A stretch of 64,000 bases of DNA, from contig NZ_CP039690.1 in the NCBI RefSeq assembly GCF_005144885.1, forward strand, positions 5,407,001 to 5,471,000. The letters are read 5' to 3'. This DNA comes from Phreatobacter stygius (GTDB taxonomy: Bacteria; Pseudomonadota; Alphaproteobacteria; Rhizobiales; Phreatobacteraceae). The notes under the pieces are model-generated. The model had not been told where the DNA came from, searched no databases, and saw only the letters and a program-made list of their open reading frames with translations. Shown one piece after another: positions 8,689-17,110 of the stretch (position 1 is its first letter; each line of letters starts with the position of its first letter). The position numbers were made by a program, and so were the translations under genes.

Positions 8689-9024
8689 TCATCTCGGCAA
8701 ACGCCGGATCCAATTGACCAGCCACACGCCCAGCATCATCGCGAGCAGGACGGGCGGCAGCCACATGAGGAAGATGTCGCGGGGCTGTCCCAGCTTCGGG
8801 TCGGCACCGAAGTTGACCGCCAGGTGCGTGGGCCAGAGGAGCACGAGGCCAAGGACCGGCAGGGCCCGCCAGCGGGAAGGCACCAGCCACGCCACCAGTG
8901 CTCCGACAAAGCTTGTCGGAGCCAGGACGAAGACGAAAACGATAGCCCACGAGAAAAGCAGATTGACGAGATATGACACGGTTGGTTCTGCGCCATGTGC
9001 AAGTCGCTGCATTGGAACTACCAT
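8689..9024 (-). CDS. Small multi-pass membrane protein, unknown function
   Basis: The 111-residue protein has three strongly hydrophobic segments (LVNLLFSWAIVFVFVLAPTS, VLGLVLLWPTHLAVNF, MWLPPVLLAMMLGVWLVNW) and ends in a positively charged tail, WIRRLPR. That hydropathy is unlikely by chance and supports a real membrane protein. I do not recognise a family. The start may be Met1 or Met5; neither has a strong ribosome site. It stands alone between the gluconolactonase-like gene and the AztD-like gene, all on the same strand. Confidence 0.5.
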   Translation of the reverse strand: MVVPMQRLAHGAEPTVSYLVNLLFSWAIVFVFVLAPTSFVGALVAWLVPSRWRALPVLGLVLLWPTHLAVNFGADPKLGQPRDIFLMWLPPVLLAMMLGVWLVNWIRRLPR

Positions 9025-9108
9025 GGCGATGGTAACAAGCGATGAAACCGGAAGCTGAAACGGCCACCGTTTCGCCGTGGCGACATCGCCTCGTCGTCGC
9101 TCTCCGCC

Positions 9109-10359
9109 TCAGTGCCGCTGGCCGCTGCCGCCGACCGCCAGAATGTCGATCGGTTCGCCGTCGAAAGCGATCCGCCGTTTCTCCGCCAGTGTCTCGGCGT
9201 CGAGCACGACAACCATCCGCGCGGCCGGATCGGAGATCGCGAGATAAGGCCCGGAGGCCGTCAGGCGTGGCCGGGGCGATGATCCATCAAGGGCGACGCG
9301 CCCGAGCACGGCACGTTCGTGCGTGGTCGCGCCGGTCAGCGGATTGATGGTGAGCACACGGCCGTCCTCGATGAGCACGAACAGCCGGTCGCCGGTTGCC
9401 GGATGCAGTGCGAAATGCACACGCCGGCCGGGCAGCTGGATGAAGCGCATGTCGCCATCGGCCTTGGTCGGGTCGATGACGACAAGGCCATCGGCGCCGA
9501 AATCGCCGGCGAAGAAGGCAAAACCGGCGGCACCCGAGAGGCTGCGCACCATGCGGCCGGCCGGCAGCGCGGACCCATAGGCGATGTGGCGGGCGGCGGG
9601 CGTGCCGCGGCCCACTTCGTAAAGCGCGATGCCGTCGGCGCAGCCAAAGCCGGTGAAGCGCACGGTGGTGGCCTCGCCATGCAGGCGCGGGCAGGCGATG
9701 CGCTGCGAAGCCCGGCCTTGCCTGTCGCGCAGCTCCACCGCCACCGGCAAGGTCTCGCCGGCCGAGGCGACCGAGACCGCGATGAACCGGCCGACCGGCT
9801 TGGCGACGCCGTGATGGGCAAGGCCGGTTTCGATGCGCCGGAGGCTGGCCATGCGGCCGCTGACGAGATCGGCCTCGGCGATCACCTGGGCGCTGCCACT
9901 GCCGTCGAAGAAGGCGGCGACCTGCGTGCTGTCGGCATTGAAGTGCGCGGGCTTCGGGCCGTCGAGACGGGCGGCAAGCAGCCGCGGCGGCGTGATGGCG
10001 ATATCGGCGTGGTCGCCGTGATCGTCGAGCGTGATGCCGCTGTCGATGACCGCAATGCGTGCGGCTTCGGCCTGCAGCGCATGGACATAACGGCCGGAAG
10101 CGCCGCGTGCGAGCCGCGCCGGGCTGGCCAGGCGGAAGGTCGAAAGCAGCCGGCCGGTATCGAGATCGGTGACCCACAACCGGCCCTGGCCACCGTCCGA
10201 GGCCAGCAGGCGATGGGCGGTGACACGGCTGCCTTGCCCTGCCGCGCCGGTGCTTTCGGCCTGGGCCGTGGCCATCGCGCACGCGAGCGCCAGAACCGCG
10301 CCCACAGCCTGCCGGCGCGCCGAAATCCTCCCGCCATCCCGGTTCTGAAATCTCTGCAT
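9109..10359 (-). CDS. AztD-like periplasmic zinc metallochaperone (beta-propeller)
   Basis: The 416-residue protein has a signal peptide (about residues 11-34, cleaved near AQA) followed by propeller-like repeats such as GRLWVTDLDTGRLLSTF and GASGRYVHALQ. The cluster DDHGDHADI (residues 112-120) and IETGLAHHGVAKP resemble my memory of AztD, a periplasmic zinc chaperone that hands zinc to an ABC binding protein. The Met at 10359 is chosen because the longer frame runs into the divergent gene. It faces a TonB receptor gene across a Zur-like palindrome, which supports a zinc role. No aztABC transporter genes are in the window. The alternative is another YVTN/WD40-like propeller protein. Confidence 0.7.
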   Translation of the reverse strand: MQRFQNRDGGRISARRQAVGAVLALACAMATAQAESTGAAGQGSRVTAHRLLASDGGQGRLWVTDLDTGRLLSTFRLASPARLARGASGRYVHALQAEAARIAVIDSGITLDDHGDHADIAITPPRLLAARLDGPKPAHFNADSTQVAAFFDGSGSAQVIAEADLVSGRMASLRRIETGLAHHGVAKPVGRFIAVSVASAGETLPVAVELRDRQGRASQRIACPRLHGEATTVRFTGFGCADGIALYEVGRGTPAARHIAYGSALPAGRMVRSLSGAAGFAFFAGDFGADGLVVIDPTKADGDMRFIQLPGRRVHFALHPATGDRLFVLIEDGRVLTINPLTGATTHERAVLGRVALDGSSPRPRLTASGPYLAISDPAARMVVVLDAETLAEKRRIAFDGEPIDILAVGGSGQRH

Positions 10360-10398
10360 GGCCTCGATTGACTCCCTGAAATCGGCTCGATATGCAAC

Positions 10399-10411
10399 GT
10401 TATAGTATAAC
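10399..10411. promoter_or_regulatory. Zur-like zinc-uptake operator
   Basis: GTTATA-G-TATAAC is a perfect 13-bp palindrome in the 73-bp gap between the divergent AztD-like and TonB-receptor genes. It matches the core of the known proteobacterial Zur consensus (TGTTATA-N-TATAACA). Its position, 22 bases before the receptor start and 40 before the AztD-like start, fits repression of both promoters when zinc is sufficient. Confidence 0.75.
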
Positions 10412-10432
10412 ATAAATTGAAGAGAAAGACCG

Positions 10433-12628
10433 ATGCCGGATGTCTCGTCCACCTCGCCGCTGCCGCGGCTTGCCGGCGGCTTCTGCCTGGCCGCCGGGCT
10501 GTTCATGACGGCGCCCGCGGCGGGGCAGGGTGCGGAAACACAACTCGACACCATCGTGGTCGAATCCGAGCGGACCGGCCGCCCGTCGCGCGACAGCGTT
10601 CGCTCGCCGACCGATCTGACCGCGCCCAACACGACGGGCTCGCGGCTGCCGGGCACCGCCCGCGACATTCCGGCCAGCGTCGAGGCGGTGAACCAGGCGA
10701 CCATGCAGGAGCGCGGCAACCGCAACTGGGTGGAGGCGCTGCAGGGCCTGACCGGCTTCACCGCCGCGATCCGGCCGGGCGCTGCCGGCATCATGTCGGC
10801 GCGCGGCTTCACCGAAAATGGGTTCGCCCTGCTCTATGACGGCATCCGGGTGTCGTCGACCACGATCAGCGCGCGCAATTACGACAGCTTCGTCTTCGAC
10901 CGTATCGAGGTGCTGCGCGGACCGGCTTCCGTGCTCTACGGCGAGGGGGCTGTGGGCGGCGCGATCAACCTGGTGCGCAAGCAGCCCTCGGCCGTCGACC
11001 AGCCGTTCGAGGCGATCACCTCGGTCAGCACGCCCGGCGGGGTCCGCCTCGGCCTCGGCAAGGGCGGCGTCATCGGCGAGAGCTTTGCCTACCGCGTCGA
11101 CGGAGTCGTCACCCGTGACCTCGGCCAGGTCGACGACAACAGGATCCGCCAGGGCCAGATCAATGGCGCGCTGCGCTGGCAGGTCAACGAGCGTTTCGCC
11201 GCGACCATCGATTTCGATTACCTGCGCTCGAGCATCGACAATGCCTATTGGGGCACGCCGCTGGTGCGCGGCGCGATCGCCCCGGCGCTGCGGCGGGTCA
11301 ATTACAACACGATCGCCAACAACCGTTACGACGATAGCGTGCTGTGGCTGCGCGCCCGGTTCGACTACGAGACCGACGATGGCTGGCGCCTGAGCCATCA
11401 GGTCTGGAACCACCAGGCCAATCGCGACTGGATCAACGCCTATCGTTTCGCCGCCATCCCGGCCGGCGGCACCTGCCGGTTTCGCGGCCAGTCGCTGGTC
11501 AATGGGACCGGCACCGACCAGGTCTGCCGCATGACCTGGGAGAATCTCGGTTACGACCACCGCTTCACCGGCAACCGGGCCGAGGCCGCCTATCGCGGCC
11601 GCATCTCCGGCCTGGAGGTTGCCGCGACCTTCGGCGTCGAGCTCGCCCAGACGCGCTGGACCAGCCCGCGCAGCGAGGTGACCTCGCTGCAACTGGTCGA
11701 CCCCTTCAATCCGCCGGCGACCGATTTCTTTTCGCGCGGCACTGCGCGCAACCAGACGGTACGGGCAAACCTGACCCAGGGCGCGGTGTTCGGCGAGGGG
11801 CGGGTGGAGGTGCTGCCCGGTGTCAAGCTGGTCGCCGGTTTCCGCAGCGACTGGCTGGCCGTCGATTATGACCGCCAGCCGGCCAACCAGACCTATTCGC
11901 GCAACTACCAGCCCTTCACCTATCGCGTCGGCGCGGTCTGGGATGTCTGGTCGCAAGCTTCGCTCTACGCGTCCTTCGCGACGGCGGTGGAACCGCGCTT
12001 CGCTTTGTTCACGCTCGGCGCGACCGACACGCCGTTCAGCCTGACCGAGGCGCGGCAAATCGAGATCGGCTTCAAGCAGGGCTTTTGGAATGGCCGGGGC
12101 GAGGTGACCGCCGCGCTCTACCGGATCGAGAAGACCAATGTGCCCTCCACCGATCCGCTGACTGGCAATACCGTGCAGGTCGGCCGGCAATCGTCGCAAG
12201 GGTTCGAGATCGGCGGCAGCTATCGTCCGGTCGACGAGATCAGGCTGACGGCCAATCTCGCCATGGTCGAGGCGCGCTATGACGAGTTCCGCTCCGGCAG
12301 CGCCGATTTCGCCGGCAACCGTCCGCCCAACGTGCCGCGCTGGGTGGCCAATCTCGGCGCGGTCTGGAGCCCGGATCCGAAATGGTCGCTCGGCGGCAGC
12401 CTGAGCTACCGCTCCTCGATCGCCGCCGACGACGCCAATACGGTGAAGCTGCCGGCTGCGCTGATCGCCGATGTCTTCGCAACCTACCGCGTGTCAGCCT
12501 CGGCCGACGTGACGCTGCGCGTCCACAATCTCACCGACGCGGTTTATGCCGCCTGGGCGACCGATGCGAATTACGTGATCCTGGGGCGGCCAAGGACCTT
12601 CGAGCTGGGCGTGCGGGCAAGGTTTTGA
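10433..12628 (+). CDS. TonB-dependent outer-membrane receptor, probably zinc-related
   Basis: The 731-residue protein has a signal peptide, a TonB-box-like DTIVVE after cleavage, a plug domain (RDIPASVEAVNQATMQER, FDRIEVLRGPASVLYGEG, GGAINLVRK) and a long beta-barrel ending in FELGVRARF with the terminal Phe expected for outer-membrane insertion. The architecture is that of siderophore-type TonB receptors. The Zur-like site directly upstream and the divergent AztD-like gene suggest it imports zinc or a zinc complex rather than ferric siderophore; this is inference. AGAGAAAG precedes the ATG as a ribosome site. Confidence 0.92.
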   Translation: MPDVSSTSPLPRLAGGFCLAAGLFMTAPAAGQGAETQLDTIVVESERTGRPSRDSVRSPTDLTAPNTTGSRLPGTARDIPASVEAVNQATMQERGNRNWVEALQGLTGFTAAIRPGAAGIMSARGFTENGFALLYDGIRVSSTTISARNYDSFVFDRIEVLRGPASVLYGEGAVGGAINLVRKQPSAVDQPFEAITSVSTPGGVRLGLGKGGVIGESFAYRVDGVVTRDLGQVDDNRIRQGQINGALRWQVNERFAATIDFDYLRSSIDNAYWGTPLVRGAIAPALRRVNYNTIANNRYDDSVLWLRARFDYETDDGWRLSHQVWNHQANRDWINAYRFAAIPAGGTCRFRGQSLVNGTGTDQVCRMTWENLGYDHRFTGNRAEAAYRGRISGLEVAATFGVELAQTRWTSPRSEVTSLQLVDPFNPPATDFFSRGTARNQTVRANLTQGAVFGEGRVEVLPGVKLVAGFRSDWLAVDYDRQPANQTYSRNYQPFTYRVGAVWDVWSQASLYASFATAVEPRFALFTLGATDTPFSLTEARQIEIGFKQGFWNGRGEVTAALYRIEKTNVPSTDPLTGNTVQVGRQSSQGFEIGGSYRPVDEIRLTANLAMVEARYDEFRSGSADFAGNRPPNVPRWVANLGAVWSPDPKWSLGGSLSYRSSIAADDANTVKLPAALIADVFATYRVSASADVTLRVHNLTDAVYAAWATDANYVILGRPRTFELGVRARF

Positions 12629-12717
12629 GGAGAGCGAGGCCGACGCCCGCGGCCCTTCTGCCCGCCGCCGTTCCGCCCGGATGCTGGCCTGGTCAGAACC
12701 AGCGGACGCTGGATCGG

Positions 12718-13479
12718 TCAGCGAGGAACCGGCTCCTGCACGATGTCGAAGACATGCACATCCGCGCCCAGCCGCACCTGGATCTGGTAGGTCTTGGTCG
12801 CGGTTGACCCATCGGAAACCGGCGGCTCGATGCCGAACCTGCCGCCATACCACTCGCCCGGCATCACCGTGTGGTCCTTGATATAGGTCCCCTCGAGCGA
12901 CGCCATATTGGCTTGGCCCTGGGCGACAACACCTTCGATCATGGCCTGGTTCTGCACGGCGGCATTGGCCGAGGCAGCGGCGGCAAGACCGGGGCTGTAG
13001 CCGACCGTTGTGCCCGAATAGACGCCACGCGGCGTATAGATCGTCGTGTTGGAACGCCAGTTCCCGGCATTGGCGGCTGCGGCCGCATTTGCTCCCGCCG
13101 CAACACCGACAAGGATTGCGGTCGCGATCTGCCGATTCCGCTCCTCCTGAAGCATCTGTTCGAAGGGGATCACGGCGATGCGGTGCTGCGGACGACCGGG
13201 CATGGTCTGAACCGCTTCCACCCCTTGGATGGAAAAGTCGACGGCGCCACCGGAGCGATTATGGACGGCCAGGACATATCCGACCCGGCCGCCTTGCGGG
13301 ATTTCTCGTCCCATGCGGCTCAAGATAGCAATGGTGTTTCGTTGCACGGATGAGACGGCCGGCCGTCCGTCCCGCTGCATGGCGGTCTGTCCCTGGCCGG
13401 CATTGAACCGCACACGGTCGGTCGAGACACAACCAGCCAGCATCGTCGCGACGAGCGCGATCATCAAACCGCAACGCAT
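12718..13479 (-). CDS. Putative lipoprotein, unknown function
   Basis: The 253-residue product starts MRCGLMIALVATMLAGC, a lipoprotein signal with lipobox LAGC, so it is probably anchored in a membrane. A short hydrophobic, alanine-rich stretch (TAILVGVAAGANAAAAANAG) occurs mid-protein, next to a Tyr/Gly/Thr region. The rest shows beta-rich segments (GGRVGYVLAVHNRSGGAVDF, TYQIQVRLGADVHVFDI). I do not recognise the family. The Met at 13479 is chosen because it begins the signal peptide; an upstream in-frame start at 13524 would put 15 extra residues ahead of it. Confidence 0.65.
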   Translation of the reverse strand: MRCGLMIALVATMLAGCVSTDRVRFNAGQGQTAMQRDGRPAVSSVQRNTIAILSRMGREIPQGGRVGYVLAVHNRSGGAVDFSIQGVEAVQTMPGRPQHRIAVIPFEQMLQEERNRQIATAILVGVAAGANAAAAANAGNWRSNTTIYTPRGVYSGTTVGYSPGLAAAASANAAVQNQAMIEGVVAQGQANMASLEGTYIKDHTVMPGEWYGGRFGIEPPVSDGSTATKTYQIQVRLGADVHVFDIVQEPVPR

Positions 13480-13759
13480 AACGGCATCCCCCACACGCGT
13501 GCATCTTTCGTGCATCGCCACCATGACGTTAGCAGGACTGCCGGTGATGAGAAAAGCCGTTTGAGCCGAAATGGGTCGGCGAATTCACATGCGGTTAACG
13601 CATGGCGCTCGGGGCCGGTCGTGACCGTTGGTGGCAGCGCAATCGCCTCTCGCCGCCGATCGGTGCCCGCGTCTGGACGGCCCATGGGCCCTTGACCGCG
13701 ACACCAAACGGACCAAGCTGTGGCGAGGGCCTTCTTCTGCATCGGAAGGAAATGGCATC

Positions 13760-14113
13760 ATGCGTCGATCAATCGTCTTCGCACTATCGGTTCCGGCTCT
13801 GTTGGCCGCCGGCGGCGCGCTCGCCCATCATGGCTGGGGCAGCTACGATGCGGCGAAGAAATTCACCATCACCGCCAGTGTCGAGCGCCTCGAATGGGCG
13901 AACCCGCATGTTCACATCGATCTCAAGCACGACAACGCCACCTGGGAGATCGTGCTGGCGCCGCCCTTCCGCATGCAGACGCGTGGGCTGACGCCCGCCA
14001 TGATCGGCAAGGGCGTGAGGGTCAGTGTCGAAGGTTATCCCTCGACCAGGAGCGCCACCGAGATGCGCGCGGAACGGATTACCGTCGACGGCAAGACCGT
14101 CGAATTGCGTTGA
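13760..14113 (+). CDS. DUF6152 family secreted protein
   Basis: The 117-residue protein has a signal peptide (MRRSIVFALSVPALLAAGGA) cleaved just before AHHGWGSYD, and continues with FTITASVERLEWANPHVHID, which I recognise as the DUF6152 pattern of small periplasmic proteins. AAGGAAA lies ahead of the ATG. The next gene, a DUF6644 membrane protein, begins 20 bases downstream, a pairing I recall from other alphaproteobacteria. Function is unknown; the conserved histidines hint at metal binding but nothing more can be said. Confidence 0.75.
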   Translation: MRRSIVFALSVPALLAAGGALAHHGWGSYDAAKKFTITASVERLEWANPHVHIDLKHDNATWEIVLAPPFRMQTRGLTPAMIGKGVRVSVEGYPSTRSATEMRAERITVDGKTVELR

Positions 14114-14132
14114 CCGAACCACAGGTCCAGCC

Positions 14133-14600
14133 ATGTATCTCGAACTGCTGACCAGCCTCGAGGCTTCGGCGCTGGGTCATGCCGCACGCCATTCCGCCTG
14201 GCTGTTCACCCTTGCCAATCTGCTGCATGTCCTGGGCGCCGCCTTGCTCGTCGGCGCGATCGCCGTGCTCGACATCAAGCTGATCGCGGCACGCGATGCC
14301 GCCATTGCGTCGACCGCACGCGTCGCCATTCCCCTGGCGGTGATCGGCGTCCTGCTGCAGGTGCCGACCGGGCTGATCCTGCTCGCCGTCGAGGCGCGCG
14401 CGCTCGGCCAGAACCCGGCCTTCTACGCCAAGATGGCGTTCATCGCGGTCGCGATCGTCAACCTCGCGGCCTTCCACCTGCGCTTCGGCCGGGACCTGTG
14501 GTCCGGGCATGCCCTGGCGGGCACCCGCCCGCACGGCCTGATCTCGCTCGGCGCCTGGGTCTCCACGCTGCTGGCTGGGCGGATGATCGCCTATCTCTAG
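14133..14600 (+). CDS. DUF6644 family membrane protein
   Basis: The 155-residue protein has about four membrane segments (SAWLFTLANLLHVLGAALLV, VAIPLAVIGVLLQVPTGLIL, FYAKMAFIAVAIVNLAAFHL, and a C-terminal one ending AGRMIAYL). The ATG at 14133 starts 20 bases after the DUF6152 stop, so the two are probably one operon. The family has no established function. A short degraded copy of its C-terminal region lies at 15122-15187. Confidence 0.72.
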   Translation: MYLELLTSLEASALGHAARHSAWLFTLANLLHVLGAALLVGAIAVLDIKLIAARDAAIASTARVAIPLAVIGVLLQVPTGLILLAVEARALGQNPAFYAKMAFIAVAIVNLAAFHLRFGRDLWSGHALAGTRPHGLISLGAWVSTLLAGRMIAYL

Positions 14601-14664
14601 CCCGTCAGGGCACGCGAGCGGCCAGGATCTCGGCGATCCCGTGGCGCCGCTCGACCTCGCGCCG

Positions 14665-14997
14665 CTATCCTTTGTCTCCGGGCGGCCGATATTGAATCGA
14701 CGAGGCCTTTTGCATGGCTGCGAGCGTCTCCTCGACGGTCAGCAAGACGGTTGTCTGGAACGAGCTCAGCGCTCCGCCTGCGCTGATCGCGATCGCCGTG
14801 GCTGCCATCGAGACGTTATCTGGCGCCTCCCACAAGTTGTATGCGTCGTGATCGCCGAAGGCATACCAGAAACCGTGCACCTTTCCACCGACTGCTTCGA
14901 TATACGTCTTGGCTGCCGCTCGGCGGTCCTCGGGGTTCTTGATGAGCTTCGCCCATGTTGCTGGCGTGTAACTGAACCGGGTCAAGTAGAAGGGCAT
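14665..14997 (-). CDS. GYD domain-containing protein
   Basis: The 110-residue protein begins MPFYLTRFSYTPATWAKLI and contains GGKVHGFWYAFGDHDAYNL, the signature of the GYD family of small ferredoxin-like-fold proteins of unknown function. AAGGAGGA sits just upstream of the ATG at 14997, which fixes the start. It converges with the DUF6644 gene and is followed upstream by a non-coding stretch holding a fragment of that gene. Confidence 0.82.
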   Translation of the reverse strand: MPFYLTRFSYTPATWAKLIKNPEDRRAAAKTYIEAVGGKVHGFWYAFGDHDAYNLWEAPDNVSMAATAIAISAGGALSSFQTTVLLTVEETLAAMQKASSIQYRPPGDKG

Positions 14998-15121
14998 GGG
15001 TCGTCCTCCTTTGCTTTCATCCCGCCGGCGGTCAGAACGTGCCGGATCAGACGTCCCAGCGTGCGCTTCGCGCATCGGCACCGCAAGACCGCGCGTGGAT
15101 GCAGACGTCCCGATCCGCCGG

Positions 15122-15187
15122 GCCGCCTTCCACCTGCGGTTCGGCCGGGACTTCGCGCTCCCGGTCGGACGGATGATTGGCTATCTA
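15122..15187 (+). pseudogene. Fragment of a DUF6644 gene
   Basis: This stretch encodes AAFHLRFGRDFALPVGRMIGYL, which matches AAFHLRFGRDLWSG and GRMIAYL of the intact DUF6644 gene 550 bp upstream, with the region between them deleted and the stop codon lost. The DNA match is high across GCCTTCCACCTGCG and TTCGGCCGGGAC. It has no start and no membrane domain, so it is a leftover of a duplication. Confidence 0.65.
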
Positions 15188-15228
15188 TGGAGCGTTTGCG
15201 TCGGCCTCGATCTCGGCTTCGACGAGCC

Positions 15229-15984
15229 TCACCCCCGCCTGACATAGTCGAGCGCCCGTTCCAGTGGCGCCGGCGAGACGTGGATCGTCCCGGTGAAGGG
15301 CGTATCCATTTCGATCATCAGATAGATGGAGCCGGCGATCCAGACCGAGCACAGGAGCAGCGTCGCAACGACCACCTGATTGCGTGGCGCGTTGTAGCCC
15401 AGGCTGGCGAAGATCAGGGTCAGCCAGGCCACCAGCATGATCAGCAGCGACGACGAGACCGTCCCGCCGGCTTCGCCGATCAGGGTCCAGCGCAGCGCCA
15501 CGATGCGCTGCAGCCGTTGCAGCGCGTCGTTCCACAATTCGACATGGCGGGTGTCGGCCGGGTTGATCGCGCGCAGGCGCTGCTCCAGCTCGTCCAGGAC
15601 ACGTTCGGCATCCTTGTCTTCGATCAGCGGCTCGCCCTGCGCGGGCCAGGTGCCGCGCAGCGCCCGCTCGACATAGCTGCCGAGCAACTGGCGTGCTCCC
15701 GCCGCCTCCGGACCGTAAAACCGCAGCGCCCGATCGAACAGGATCATCTCGGTGGCGAAGCTGTGCACGTTGGTGTCGATCGAGTCGAAATTGCGCTTCA
15801 CCGAGGTGATCAGGAGCCCGAGCACCAGGGACGTCATCACCACGAAGATGTTGATCGCCAGCTTGACGACATCGTGGGTGCGCTCGTCGCGCTGTTCGGA
15901 GGGCAGCCGCTCGTGGAAGGCAAGGCAGAGCAGCGAGGCGCCGGTGAGGGCCACGAACACGCCGGCGGCGATCAGATAGTTCAT
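15229..15984 (-). CDS. DUF4239 (bestrophin-like) membrane protein
   Basis: The product is about 251 residues. Two hydrophobic segments lie at the N terminus (MNYLIAAGVFVALTGASLLC, FVVMTSLVLGLLITSVKRNF) and two at the C terminus (SLLIMLVAWLTLIFASLGYN, VVATLLLCSVWIAGSIYLMI), with a soluble helical region between them. This layout and motifs such as LVLGLLITSVK..F fit DUF4239. The Met at 15984 is preferred because the preceding 25 residues of the open frame carry no family feature. It appears to be a single-gene unit; function unknown. Confidence 0.75.
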   Translation of the reverse strand: MNYLIAAGVFVALTGASLLCLAFHERLPSEQRDERTHDVVKLAINIFVVMTSLVLGLLITSVKRNFDSIDTNVHSFATEMILFDRALRFYGPEAAGARQLLGSYVERALRGTWPAQGEPLIEDKDAERVLDELEQRLRAINPADTRHVELWNDALQRLQRIVALRWTLIGEAGGTVSSSLLIMLVAWLTLIFASLGYNAPRNQVVVATLLLCSVWIAGSIYLMIEMDTPFTGTIHVSPAPLERALDYVRRG

Positions 15985-16307
15985 ATGTCGGATCTCCGGT
16001 GCCGGCGCGTCGACAGCCTCGAGCGCCGCCGTGGCGTCGCTCCCAATGCCGTGAATCATCAGACCGTCGAGTTAGCGCCGTCGCCGGGCCCAAGTGTAGC
16101 AATTTCTGGAGGGGCCTCGTGCCCGACAATGCGGCATTGGTTCGGCTTGGGTCGCGATGGCGCGGCCGTCCGCCGAGGCCGGGCTGTGCGCCGCCGCACA
16201 TCCGCTTGGGCCCCGGTTGACGTAAGCCCTGACGGCAATCCGCCCGCGACCTCTTTCGGCCGATCCCCCGGCCAGAGGGCCACCCGCGCGCTGCCAAGGA
16301 GCCGTCC

Positions 16308-17081
16308 ATGTCCTTGCTGTTCCAGGGCGACCGCTTTCCCTCGGTCACCACGTCGCAGATCCTGTTGCGGCGGCACAATCCGCAGTCGGTGATCAAGGCC
16401 GACGGCATTTTCGGCCCGCGCACCGCCGGCGCGGTCAGGGAGTTTCAGAAGTTTCACCGGCTGACCCAGGACGGCAAGATCGGCAAGAACACCTGGGGTG
16501 CCTTCACCGCGGTGAGCCGTTTCGAGACGATCGATGTGGTCGACGGAACCGATCCGTCGCTGATTGCCTTCGAGGCGGCGGACCTGCGTGCCGCGGGTTT
16601 CGACCCGATCATCGTTTTCGGCATGTCGAACGGCGTCGACGTGGTGATGAACGCGATCGCCAACAAGGCGAGCGCCGGCAATGTCATGCTGCTGCGCTTC
16701 CATGGCCACGGCAACAAGGGCCTGCAGAACGTCACCGGCGGCGAGATCGACGGCGCGCCGCACCTGGCCGGCATTTCGGTTGATAATTTCGACCAGGTGA
16801 AGGCCAGCCTCGCCAAGATCACCGACAGGTTCGTCCAGTTCGGATCGGTGCAGATGCTCGGCTGCGAGGTCGGCGGCGGCAAGGGCCCCATCCTGATGCG
16901 GCGCCTGGCCGATACCTGGGGCGTGCCGGTCACCGCCGGCCGCCATACCCAGTTCGCCGGCGGTTCGGCAACCTTCCGTTTCGAAGGCACGACCGTCACC
17001 GGCTTTCCGGGTGGCGCCTCCCTGGCCGGATGGGCCCAGGCCATGGAGACCGCGCACGGCAATGTCAGCATGTCGACCTGA
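16308..17081 (+). CDS. Peptidoglycan-binding protein with C-terminal His/Cys (DUF4347-like) domain
   Basis: Residues 1-70 form a PG_binding_1 type domain (LLRRHNPQSVIKADGIFGPRTAGAV, VREFQKFHRLTQDGKIGKNTW). The remaining 185 residues hold LLRFHGHGN (His132/His134) and, about 50 residues on, QMLGCEVGGGKG (Cys186), then LMRRLADTWGVPVTAG. The order HG...GC followed by a helix and a strand resembles DUF4347 and caspase-like clan CD domains, in which such a His and Cys form the catalytic pair. No signal peptide is visible. It could be a cell-wall-directed protease-like protein or a non-catalytic relative; this is inference. Confidence 0.65.
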   Translation: MSLLFQGDRFPSVTTSQILLRRHNPQSVIKADGIFGPRTAGAVREFQKFHRLTQDGKIGKNTWGAFTAVSRFETIDVVDGTDPSLIAFEAADLRAAGFDPIIVFGMSNGVDVVMNAIANKASAGNVMLLRFHGHGNKGLQNVTGGEIDGAPHLAGISVDNFDQVKASLAKITDRFVQFGSVQMLGCEVGGGKGPILMRRLADTWGVPVTAGRHTQFAGGSATFRFEGTTVTGFPGGASLAGWAQAMETAHGNVSMST

Positions 17082-17110
17082 GGCGCAGCCGGCGCGCCAT
17101 TGCCGGCACG

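Noticed and set aside
10360-10812. N-terminal extension of the AztD-like protein to 567 residues
   Set aside because: It would run antisense through the TonB receptor gene and past the Zur-like box; the Met at 10359 starts a good signal peptide.
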